Origin: Methanomassiliicoccaceae archaeon
Lineage (GTDB): Archaea > Thermoplasmatota > Thermoplasmata > Methanomassiliicoccales > Methanomethylophilaceae
Reading direction: 5' to 3'
Length of the DNA: 5,278 bases
Assembly (NCBI GenBank): GCA_016282555.1
Contig: JAEEKU010000081.1
Coordinates: 1 to 5,278, forward strand
Positions within the stretch are counted from its first letter, which is position 1, and each line of letters opens with the position of its first letter. Below the pieces are notes generated by a model, which was not told the DNA's origin, did no database searches, and saw nothing but the letters and a program-made list of their open reading frames with translations. Both the position numbers and the translations under genes were made by a program. Of the stretch, positions 1 through 5,278 are shown in pieces.

Positions 1-1497
1 CGCCCCCAGGACAGGATTCCTCTTTCCGCAATGAAGGAGAAATTCTCGGAAACCCTTGAGTCTCTGGGAATTAAAGAAAAAAGGCTTCCGGACGCCTCCG
101 GACTGGGAGACGGCTCCGTGGTCATCGCTTCCATCACCTCATGCACCAACACCGCGAATCCTTCGGTTATGGTGGCGGCAGGGCTGGTCGCGAAGAAAGC
201 CGCGGTTCTGGGCCTCAGACCGAAAGATTACGTCAAAACTTCTCTCGCGCCCGGATCCAGAGCGGTCACCCAGTATCTCAAAGACTCCGGACTGCTGGTG
301 TACCTGGAGCAGCTGGGATTCCAGGTCTGCGGATACGGCTGCATGACCTGCATCGGAAATTCCGGTCCTTTGTCTGATTCTGTAAGCGATGCGGTGAAAT
401 CCAGGGATCTGGCGGTGGCGGCTGTAGCTTCCAGCAACAGGAATTTCGAGGGAAGGATCCATCCTCTCGTCAAAGCGAATTATCTTGCCTCTCCCCCGCT
501 CGTCGTCGCATACGCCATCGCAGGAAGGATCGACATAGACTTCGGCAGCGAGCCTCTTGCCATAGCCGGCGGGAAAGAGATCTATCTGAAAGACATATGG
601 CCGGACGACTGGGAGATCGAGAAGATCATAAGCGAATACGTCACCAGAAGCGTGTTCGTCTCCAAGTACAAGGATATCTTCAAAGGATCGGACAGCTGGG
701 AGAAGATCGAATGCGGCGATTCTCCGCTTTTCAAATGGGATCCGGACTCCACTTACATCAGGAATCCGCCGTTCTTCGGAAATCTCGCCGGGAAGGCGGA
801 GATCCCGTCCATTTCCGGAGCCAGATGCCTCGTGAAACTCGGGGATTCGGTTACTACCGATCACATCTCGCCCGCGGGAGCGTTTTCGGCCGATTCGGAC
901 GCCGGGAAGTATCTGATTTCCAAAGGAATAAAAAAGGAGGATTTCAACTCATACGGATCCAGAAGGGCGAACCACGAGGTCATGGTGCGCGGAACCTTCG
1001 CCAACGTCAGGCTCAGAAACATGCTGGTTCCCGGCTCAGAGGGAAGCCGCTCGGTTTATCTTCCGGAAAAAACCGAGGGAACGATCTTCGAAACCTCATG
1101 CAGATACGGATCGGTTCCGCTGATAGTTCTCGCCGGAAAGGAGTACGGCACCGGGAGCTCCAGAGACTGGGCCGCCAAAGGGCCGCTTCTTCTGGGAATC
1201 AAAGCAGTCATCGCGGAATCCTTCGAAAGGATCCACAGATCCAACCTCGTCGGCATGGGAATCATTCCGCTGCAGTTCCTCCCGGGACAGAACTGCGATT
1301 CGCTGGGTCTGAACGGGACGGAGACTTTCGATATCATGACTGAAGATCTCGAGCCCAAAGGGACGGTCAGGGTCATCGCGTACAGAGACGGAATGAAACT
1401 CGAGTTCGACACGATATGCAGGGTCGACATCGACATCGAAAAAGAGTACATCGCCGAAGGCGGAATTCTGAATTACGTCCTGAAAAGGATGGCATAA
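1..1497 (+). CDS. acnA: Aconitate hydratase (AcnA/IRP1 type), 5'-truncated by window edge
   Basis: This is the C-terminal 498 residues of a cytoplasmic aconitase, which interconverts citrate and isocitrate through cis-aconitate. The frame is open from base 1 and its first residues (RPQDRIPL) match the family just before the third domain. The ATG at 31 is therefore internal and the true start lies upstream; about 390 residues are missing compared with the usual ~890. All three [4Fe-4S] ligands are visible: Cys48 in SITSCTN, and Cys114 and Cys117 in GYGCMTCIGNSG (counting from base 1). The swivel domain begins around residue 280 with GDSVTTDHISPAG, followed by NSYGSRRANHE (~316-326) and the active-site loop GTGSSRDWAAKG (~383-394). 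SNLVGMGIIPLQF near 414 is also typical. The gene appears intact to its TAA stop and is followed by a terminator-like hairpin, so it looks transcriptionally separate from the trp genes. Arginine is almost always AGA/AGG here, unlike in trpE and trpG. The family call is firm; a methylcitrate-type role is less likely but cannot be excluded from a fragment. Confidence 0.95.
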   Translation, partial: RPQDRIPLSAMKEKFSETLESLGIKEKRLPDASGLGDGSVVIASITSCTNTANPSVMVAAGLVAKKAAVLGLRPKDYVKTSLAPGSRAVTQYLKDSGLLVYLEQLGFQVCGYGCMTCIGNSGPLSDSVSDAVKSRDLAVAAVASSNRNFEGRIHPLVKANYLASPPLVVAYAIAGRIDIDFGSEPLAIAGGKEIYLKDIWPDDWEIEKIISEYVTRSVFVSKYKDIFKGSDSWEKIECGDSPLFKWDPDSTYIRNPPFFGNLAGKAEIPSISGARCLVKLGDSVTTDHISPAGAFSADSDAGKYLISKGIKKEDFNSYGSRRANHEVMVRGTFANVRLRNMLVPGSEGSRSVYLPEKTEGTIFETSCRYGSVPLIVLAGKEYGTGSSRDWAAKGPLLLGIKAVIAESFERIHRSNLVGMGIIPLQFLPGQNCDSLGLNGTETFDIMTEDLEPKGTVRVIAYRDGMKLEFDTICRVDIDIEKEYIAEGGILNYVLKRMA

Positions 1498-1499
1498 AC

Positions 1500-1525
1500 G
1501 GGGGACTCTCCCCCTTTCCTTTTTT
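1500..1525 (+). terminator. Hairpin plus T-run terminator after acnA
   Basis: GGGGGA (1500-1505) and TCCCCC (1509-1514) form a 6-bp stem with a 3-base loop, starting three bases after the acnA stop. T runs follow at 1515-1517 and 1520-1525. This resembles an intrinsic terminator. If the host is archaeal, the T-rich tract alone could end transcription and the hairpin may only assist. Confidence 0.65.
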
Positions 1526-1565
1526 CGGTCCTCCGGTTGGTCATTTTTACGTTTTGTCCGCCGGG

Positions 1566-1579
1566 AAATAATATTATTT
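1566..1579. repeat. 14-bp perfect AT palindrome in the acnA-trpE gap
   Basis: AAATAAT (1566-1572) is directly followed by its reverse complement ATTATTT (1573-1579), giving an uninterrupted 14-bp dyad. It lies upstream of the putative trp operator repeats. It could be a protein binding site or an upstream AT element. Such sequences also arise by chance in AT-rich DNA, so no function is assigned. Confidence 0.4.
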
Positions 1580-1586
1580 AATCATC

Positions 1587-1629
1587 AATGTATCTTTTAA
1601 TACATTAATAGACTTTTTAATACATATGT
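1587..1629. promoter_or_regulatory. Putative trp operator: repeated TGTAT/ATACA half-sites
   Basis: Two exact copies of TTTTAATACAT lie at 1595-1605 and 1615-1625, spaced exactly 20 bp apart (about two helical turns), so both would face the same side of the DNA. The first copy also forms an inverted repeat with AATGTAT (1587-1593) pairing with ATACATT (1600-1606). The second copy ends in the 8-bp palindrome ACATATGT (1622-1629). The block abuts a TATA-like sequence, so a bound protein could block TBP/TFB loading. Known precedent: TrpY of Methanothermobacter represses its trp operon through TGTACA-like boxes overlapping the promoter. The resemblance is in arrangement and partly in sequence; which regulator acts here is unknown. 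Confidence 0.45.
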
Positions 1630-1636
1630 TTATATT
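1629..1636 (+). promoter_or_regulatory. Candidate archaeal TATA box for the trp operon
   Basis: TTTATATT resembles the archaeal TATA consensus and follows an A-rich stretch (AATACATA, 1619-1626) that could serve as a BRE. With usual archaeal spacing, transcription would start near 1656-1661, giving a leader of about 45 bases before the ATG at 1704. The position directly after the repeat block favours it as the regulated promoter. It is a sequence match only. Confidence 0.4.
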
Positions 1637-1666
1637 GATTGAGAGTATTGCTGAAGTGTCTGAAAT

Positions 1667-1675
1667 ACTATATTA
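1667..1675 (+). promoter_or_regulatory. Alternative TATA box implying near-leaderless trpE mRNA
   Basis: ACTATATTA, preceded by GAAAT, is a second TATA-like candidate. Usual spacing would place the transcription start at about 1695-1704, so the trpE message would be leaderless or nearly so from the ATG at 1704. This would explain why trpE has no Shine-Dalgarno sequence while trpG and trpD do. It competes with the candidate at 1629-1636, and only one may be used. Confidence 0.3.
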
Positions 1676-1703
1676 AAGATAAAAAGTGGACAGTAGTGAT
1701 AAT

Positions 1704-3161
1704 ATGGAGCCGACTCTGGAAGAAGTTATGAGGATCGCCGCCGGCGGGAAATACAGAAGATGTCCCGTCTGCCGCAGAATCCCGTACGAAAGGACCCCCG
1801 TCGAACTGGCGAAAGTGCTCATGAACATCTCCAGCCACTGTTTCCTGCTGGAGAGCGCGGACGAGGATAAGAACTGGGGCCGGTACTCGTTCCTGGGATA
1901 CGATCCGGAATCGGCGATCTCGTGCAAGAACCGCCGTCTGCGCATAGGAGATCTGGATATACTTACCAGCGATCCCGCGGATTACATACGCCAGATTCTC
2001 GAAAAACACAAAAGCCCCGCAATTCCCGGGATGCCTCCGTTTACCGGCGGACTGGTAGGCTATTTCGCCTACGATTACATGAAATACGTCGAGCCCTCGC
2101 TGAAAATCGCGTCTGCGGATGACGAGGGCTTCCAGGACGTGGATCTGATGCTTTTCGAGAAGGTTATCGCATTCGACAACGAGGAGAGATGCATCATCCT
2201 CATATCCAACGTCGATCTGGACGATCCGGAAACCTCCTACAACAAAGCGTCCGTCGATCTGGATCAGATGGAGAGGATAGTCCGTACCGGCAAGGAAAAG
2301 GCCGGCGTATACGGGCGCATGGTCTCGGATACCAGGGCATTGTTCGACCGGGAAAGATTCTGCGGCATGGTAGACGAGGCGAAGCGCCACATCATCGAGG
2401 GTGACATATTCCAGATCGTCCTGTCCAACCGCATCGAGGCGGATTTCGAAGGCAGCCTTTTCGATACGTACCGCGCCCTCCGCAGGATAAATCCGTCTCC
2501 GTACATGTTCTATTTCTCGGGAACGGATATGGAAGTCGCCGGATCGTCGCCGGAGACGCTTGTTAAACTGGAAGACGGAATTCTTCATACTTTCCCTCTC
2601 GCCGGCACCCGCCCCCGCGGCAAAACCCCGGAGGAGGACGAGGAGCTCGTAAAGGATCTCCTTTCCGACGAAAAGGAGCTGGCGGAGCACAACATGCTGG
2701 TGGATCTCGGACGCAACGATATCGGAAAAATATCGAAATTCGGAACCGTCGGGGTGGAGAAATACCATACCATCCAGAAATTCTCGCATGTGATGCACAT
2801 CGGATCCACAGTCCGCGGGGAGATACGTCCCGGCATGGACGCTCTCGATGCCATCGCTTCGATTCTTCCCGCGGGAACTCTCTCCGGCGCGCCGAAGATA
2901 ATGGCCTCCAGGCTGATAGACCGTCTGGAGAACAACAAGAGAGGGATTTACGGGGGAGCGATCGGCTACATAGATTTCACCGGAAATCTGGATACCGCCA
3001 TCGCCATCAGGATCGCTTATAAAAAGAACGGAAAGGTCTTCGTGCGCAGCGGCGCCGGAATAGTCGCCGATTCCGTTCCGGAAAAAGAGTATCAGGAATG
3101 TCTTAACAAAGCCGCGGCCGTTGTCGCCGCTCTGAAAGAATCTGGAGGCGGTACGGAATGA
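1704..3161 (+). CDS. trpE: Anthranilate synthase component I
   Basis: TrpE converts chorismate to anthranilate with ammonia supplied by TrpG, the first committed step to tryptophan. The 485 residues fall in the usual 450-520 range. The N-terminal domain carries LLES (48-51), the tryptophan-binding signature. The chorismate-binding domain follows, with EGDIFQIVLSNR (~232-243), NPSPYMFY (263-270), SPETLVKL (282-289), PLAGTRPRG (298-306), ELAEHNMLVDLGRND (325-339), MHIGS (~364-368), GAPKIMA (395-401) and YGGAIGY (416-422). LLES and the Pro-Tyr-Met at 266-268 correspond to feedback-inhibition residues, which with the trp context favours TrpE over PabB. Start choice: an in-frame GTG at 1686 would add six residues, but family members commonly begin like MxPSxEE, matching MEPTLEE at 1704. 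Neither start has a good Shine-Dalgarno site; a stop codon at 1680-1682 limits the upstream extent. The TGA stop overlaps the trpG start. Start confidence is about 0.65; identity is near certain. Confidence 0.96.
   Translation: MEPTLEEVMRIAAGGKYRRCPVCRRIPYERTPVELAKVLMNISSHCFLLESADEDKNWGRYSFLGYDPESAISCKNRRLRIGDLDILTSDPADYIRQILEKHKSPAIPGMPPFTGGLVGYFAYDYMKYVEPSLKIASADDEGFQDVDLMLFEKVIAFDNEERCIILISNVDLDDPETSYNKASVDLDQMERIVRTGKEKAGVYGRMVSDTRALFDRERFCGMVDEAKRHIIEGDIFQIVLSNRIEADFEGSLFDTYRALRRINPSPYMFYFSGTDMEVAGSSPETLVKLEDGILHTFPLAGTRPRGKTPEEDEELVKDLLSDEKELAEHNMLVDLGRNDIGKISKFGTVGVEKYHTIQKFSHVMHIGSTVRGEIRPGMDALDAIASILPAGTLSGAPKIMASRLIDRLENNKRGIYGGAIGYIDFTGNLDTAIAIRIAYKKNGKVFVRSGAGIVADSVPEKEYQECLNKAAAVVAALKESGGGTE
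3144..3148 (+). promoter_or_regulatory. Shine-Dalgarno site of trpG
   Basis: GGAGG lies inside the end of trpE, nine bases before the ATG at 3158. It supports that start and independent ribosome loading in addition to coupling through the ATGA overlap. Confidence 0.7.
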
Positions 3162-3751
3162 TACTTATCATCGATAATTACGACAGTTTCAGCTATAACC
3201 TGTACCAGCTTACGGGCTCTCTCTGTCCCGATGTGGAGATAGTACGCAACGACAAGATCACCATCGATCAGATCCATTACATGAGGCCGCAGGCGATCAT
3301 CCTTTCTCCCGGGCCCGGCCGTCCGGAGGATGCCGGAATATGTCTCGACGTAATACGGAGGCTGGGTCCGAAATATCCGGTTCTCGGAGTTTGTTTAGGG
3401 CATCAGGCGATTTGCCAGGCTTACGGCGCCCCGATCGTCCACGCCCGCCGTCTGATGCACGGAAAACAGTCAGTAATAACCGTTTCCGATGAAGATCCCG
3501 TTTTCGCCGGGCTTCCCCGGAAGATTGCCGCTGCGCGCTACCATTCGCTCGGAGCGGATCCGGAGAAGATTCCGGAATGCCTGAAGGTGACCGCCGTCGC
3601 GGATGACGGAGAGGTTATGGCCGTCATGCACCGCATATACAGGATTCACGGGGTCCAGTTCCATCCGGAGTCCGTACTCACCCCTGACGGAAAGGCGATT
3701 ATGCGGAATTTCCTGAAAATCGCCGGAATAAAAACGGAGGACGGGAAATGA
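3158..3751 (+). CDS. trpG: Anthranilate synthase component II (glutamine amidotransferase)
   Basis: TrpG hydrolyses glutamine and passes ammonia to TrpE in the cytoplasmic anthranilate synthase complex. It is a complete 197-residue class I amidotransferase, the normal size for a stand-alone TrpG. Visible features are the N-terminal MILIIDNYDSFSYNL, the oxyanion region SPGPG (50-54), the nucleophile Cys79 in GVCLGHQ (77-83), HGKQS (101-105), RYHSL (127-131), and His169/Glu171 in VQFHPES (166-172), so the Cys-His-Glu triad is complete. The same family includes PabA, which serves folate synthesis, and some organisms share one subunit for both. The position between trpE and trpD assigns it to tryptophan, though dual use is possible. 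It starts at the ATGA overlap with trpE and has a GGAGG site nine bases upstream. Its end overlaps trpD in the same way. Confidence 0.96.
   Translation: MILIIDNYDSFSYNLYQLTGSLCPDVEIVRNDKITIDQIHYMRPQAIILSPGPGRPEDAGICLDVIRRLGPKYPVLGVCLGHQAICQAYGAPIVHARRLMHGKQSVITVSDEDPVFAGLPRKIAAARYHSLGADPEKIPECLKVTAVADDGEVMAVMHRIYRIHGVQFHPESVLTPDGKAIMRNFLKIAGIKTEDGK
3736..3740 (+). promoter_or_regulatory. Shine-Dalgarno site of trpD
   Basis: GGAGG sits in the last codons of trpG, seven bases before the ATG at 3748. It fixes the trpD start at the ATGA overlap. Confidence 0.7.
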
Positions 3752-4764
3752 TAAAAGAAGCAATCAAAAAAATCGTCGACAAACAGGATCTGACGTATCA
3801 CGAAGCCTATGAAGTGATGAGGGAGATCATGGCCGGGGAAACCACCCAGGTTCAGAATGCCGCCTATCTCGCCGCTTTATCGACAAAAAGCACAAGAGCG
3901 GAGACCATTTCCGAAATCGCCGGGAGCGCCGCGGCCATGCGCGACGGGGCGGTGCAGTTCAGAAACCCCTACGAGACGCTGGAGATCGTCGGGACCGGAG
4001 GGGACGGTTCCGGCAGCTTCAATATATCCTCGACGTCGGCGATGGTTATCGCGTCTTCCGGAGTGAAGGTCTCCAAGCACGGAAACCGCGCAGCGTCGTC
4101 GAAAAGCGGATCGGCCGATGTCCTGGAGGCTCTGGGCGTTTCTCTTGATCAGGATCCGGAAAAAGCCCTGAATCTCCTAGGCGATCCGGGAATCTGTTTT
4201 CTTTTCGCCCAGAAATATCATCCTTCGATGAAGAACGTGGGTTCGATCAGGAAAGAACTGGGGATAAGAACGGTTTTTAACATCCTCGGCCCGCTCACGA
4301 ATCCCGCCAGGCCCGCTTACCAGGTTCTCGGAGTATACGATCCTCTCCTCCTAGAGCCTCTTGCCCATGTGCTGGCAAGCCTCGGGGTGAAGAAAGGAAT
4401 GGTAGTGTACGGAAACGATCATCTCGACGAGCTCTCGGTTTACGGATCCACATCCGTCTGCGAGTTCGATTCGTCCGGAATAAGAAATTATACGATATCT
4501 CCGGAAGAATTCGGAATCAAAAAAGGTATGAAATCCGACATCGCAGGAGGCACCGCGGAAGAGAACGCCCGCATCACCCTAGACATACTTTCAGGAGAAA
4601 AAGGTCCCAGGCGCGATATCGTGCTGCTGAATTCCGCCGCAGGGCTTTACTGCGCCGGAAGAGTCAGGGATATGAAGGACGGCGTCGAAATGGCCGCCTC
4701 GCTGATTGATAACGGCGCCGCGGCGGAGCTTCTGGAAAAATACAGGGCGGCGAGCAATTCATGA
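3748..4764 (+). CDS. trpD: Anthranilate phosphoribosyltransferase
   Basis: TrpD transfers the phosphoribosyl group of PRPP to anthranilate, giving N-(5'-phosphoribosyl)-anthranilate. The protein is complete at 338 residues, typical for a stand-alone TrpD, with no fused amidotransferase domain. The N-terminal helical part runs to about residue 75. The PRPP-binding glycine loop VGTGGDGSGSFNISS is at 81-95, KHGNRAASSKSGSADVLEA at 110-128, YHPSMKNVGSIRKELG at 157-172 (His158 and Arg168 match anthranilate-site residues), RTVFNILGPLTNPA at 174-187, the metal-binding Asp-Glu in HLDELS at 225-230, and NSAAGLY at 295-301. Nothing important is missing. The start is set by the GGAGG at 3736 and the overlap with trpG. 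The TGA stop overlaps the trpC start at 4761. Thymidine phosphorylase and other class II relatives are excluded by the anthranilate-site residues and the neighbours. Confidence 0.97.
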   Translation: MIKEAIKKIVDKQDLTYHEAYEVMREIMAGETTQVQNAAYLAALSTKSTRAETISEIAGSAAAMRDGAVQFRNPYETLEIVGTGGDGSGSFNISSTSAMVIASSGVKVSKHGNRAASSKSGSADVLEALGVSLDQDPEKALNLLGDPGICFLFAQKYHPSMKNVGSIRKELGIRTVFNILGPLTNPARPAYQVLGVYDPLLLEPLAHVLASLGVKKGMVVYGNDHLDELSVYGSTSVCEFDSSGIRNYTISPEEFGIKKGMKSDIAGGTAEENARITLDILSGEKGPRRDIVLLNSAAGLYCAGRVRDMKDGVEMAASLIDNGAAAELLEKYRAASNS

Positions 4765-5278
4765 CCGATATCCTTTCGGAACTGGCCGGCGAGGCCCGCA
4801 GAAGAGTCAAAAAATCTATGGAGGAAACGCCTCTGGAGGAGCTGAAGTCCGGAGTCCGGAAGCTGCACGGTTTTCCTTTTGAAGAGGCTCTGAAAAAGGA
4901 GGGGATGTCGTTCATCTGCGAAATTAAGAAAGCTTCGCCCTCCAAAGGGATAATATCGGAAGACTTTCCGTATCTGGAAATCGCTAAGGAATACGAAGCC
5001 GCCGGAGCGTCCTGCATCTCCGTCCTTACGGAGCCGAGCCGTTTTCTCGGGAAAATCGATTACCTGTCGGAAATATCCAAAGCTGTCGGCATCCCGATTC
5101 TCCGCAAGGACTTCGTCGTGGACGAATACATGATATACGAAGCTAGGCGCGCGGGAGCGTCAGCCGTGCTTCTTATATGTTCAATTCTCGACGAGCAGTC
5201 GCTGGAAAGATTTATCGGATTGTGCCATTCTCTCGGAATGTCCGCTCTGGTCGAGGTTCACGACGCCACAGAGGTATC
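4761..5278 (+). CDS. trpC: Indole-3-glycerol phosphate synthase, 3'-truncated by window edge
   Basis: TrpC closes the indole ring, turning carboxyphenylamino-deoxyribulose phosphate into indole-3-glycerol phosphate. The frame is open from the ATG at 4761 through the window end, giving 172 residues plus two bases, about two thirds of the usual ~250. The protein begins MTDILSELAGEARRRV, the N-terminal helical extension typical of the family. The barrel motifs follow: FICEIKKASPSKG (51-63) with catalytic Glu54 and Lys56, ILRKDFVVDEY (113-123) with the general acid Lys116, and ALVEVHD (162-168) with Glu165. The C-terminal catalytic Glu and phosphate-binding loops lie outside the window, so it cannot be said whether the gene is monofunctional or fused to trpF. 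The start overlaps the trpD stop as ATGA; only a weak purine-rich stretch (GGGCGG) precedes it, so reinitiation after trpD is likely. Confidence 0.95.
   Translation, partial: MTDILSELAGEARRRVKKSMEETPLEELKSGVRKLHGFPFEEALKKEGMSFICEIKKASPSKGIISEDFPYLEIAKEYEAAGASCISVLTEPSRFLGKIDYLSEISKAVGIPILRKDFVVDEYMIYEARRAGASAVLLICSILDEQSLERFIGLCHSLGMSALVEVHDATEV

Noticed and set aside
139..864. 241-codon minus-strand frame opposite acnA
   Set aside because: It overlaps conserved aconitase coding sequence, its translation resembles no family I know, and it is best explained as a codon-bias shadow.
929..945. Strong AAAAAAGGAGG Shine-Dalgarno-like stretch within acnA
   Set aside because: No start codon lies at a suitable distance; it encodes the Lys-Lys-Glu residues of aconitase.
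597..1343. 248-codon plus-strand frame inside acnA
   Set aside because: It is arginine- and glycine-rich, an out-of-frame reading of aconitase codons; the aconitase frame carries all the conserved motifs.
1635..1673. Bacterial sigma-70 type promoter using TTGATT or TTGCTG
   Set aside because: No matching -10 hexamer lies 16-18 bases downstream of either; distances are about 25 and 12 bases.
1626..1676. Small 16-codon open frame (MFILIESIAEVSEILY) that might be a trp leader peptide
   Set aside because: It contains no tryptophan codons, has no Shine-Dalgarno site, overlaps the TATA candidates, and no alternative hairpins or attenuator terminator follow it before trpE.
1668..2798. 376-codon open frame on the minus strand opposite trpE
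   Set aside because: It is fully antisense to a strongly conserved gene, has no recognisable motif, and long antisense frames are common where codon usage avoids the relevant triplets.
4893..4907. Internal AAAAAGGAGGGG followed by ATG in trpC as an alternative start
   Set aside because: Spacing to the ATG is too short, and starting at this Met (residue 49) would remove the conserved N-terminal extension of the enzyme.

Overview
The window holds the 3' part of an aconitase gene, a short AT-rich intergenic region, and the first four genes of a tryptophan biosynthesis operon (trpE-trpG-trpD-trpC). All are on the + strand, and trpC runs off the right edge. The organism looks archaeal. The signals are Shine-Dalgarno GGAGG sites inside the operon, a TATA-like AT-rich promoter with no convincing bacterial -35/-10 pair, frequent AGG/AGA arginine codons, and an 11-bp repeat arrangement reminiscent of archaeal trp promoters. 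A mesophilic Thermoplasmatota member such as a Methanomassiliicoccales-type methanogen would fit, but that is inference: no taxonomic marker is present and a bacterium is not excluded.

Layout: 1-1497 is the C-terminal roughly 55% of an AcnA/IRP1-type aconitase, with all three iron-sulfur cysteines and the swivel domain. It ends at a GC hairpin followed by T runs (1500-1525). The 206-bp gap from 1498 to 1703 carries a 14-bp AT palindrome, two copies of an 11-bp direct repeat exactly 20 bp apart with TGTAT/ATACA half-sites, and two possible TATA boxes. From 1704 the genes trpE, trpG, trpD and trpC follow without gaps, each next gene starting in an ATGA overlap with the stop of the previous one.

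The trp genes cover consecutive steps. TrpE plus TrpG make anthranilate from chorismate and glutamine, TrpD adds the phosphoribosyl group, and TrpC closes the indole ring after the isomerase step (trpF, not in the window). trpF, trpB and trpA would be expected downstream but are not visible. TrpE keeps the residues associated with tryptophan feedback binding, and the promoter repeats suggest transcriptional control as well.

I see no novel system, mobile element, CRISPR array or RNA gene. The part most worth following up is the putative trp operator/promoter between 1566 and 1703.
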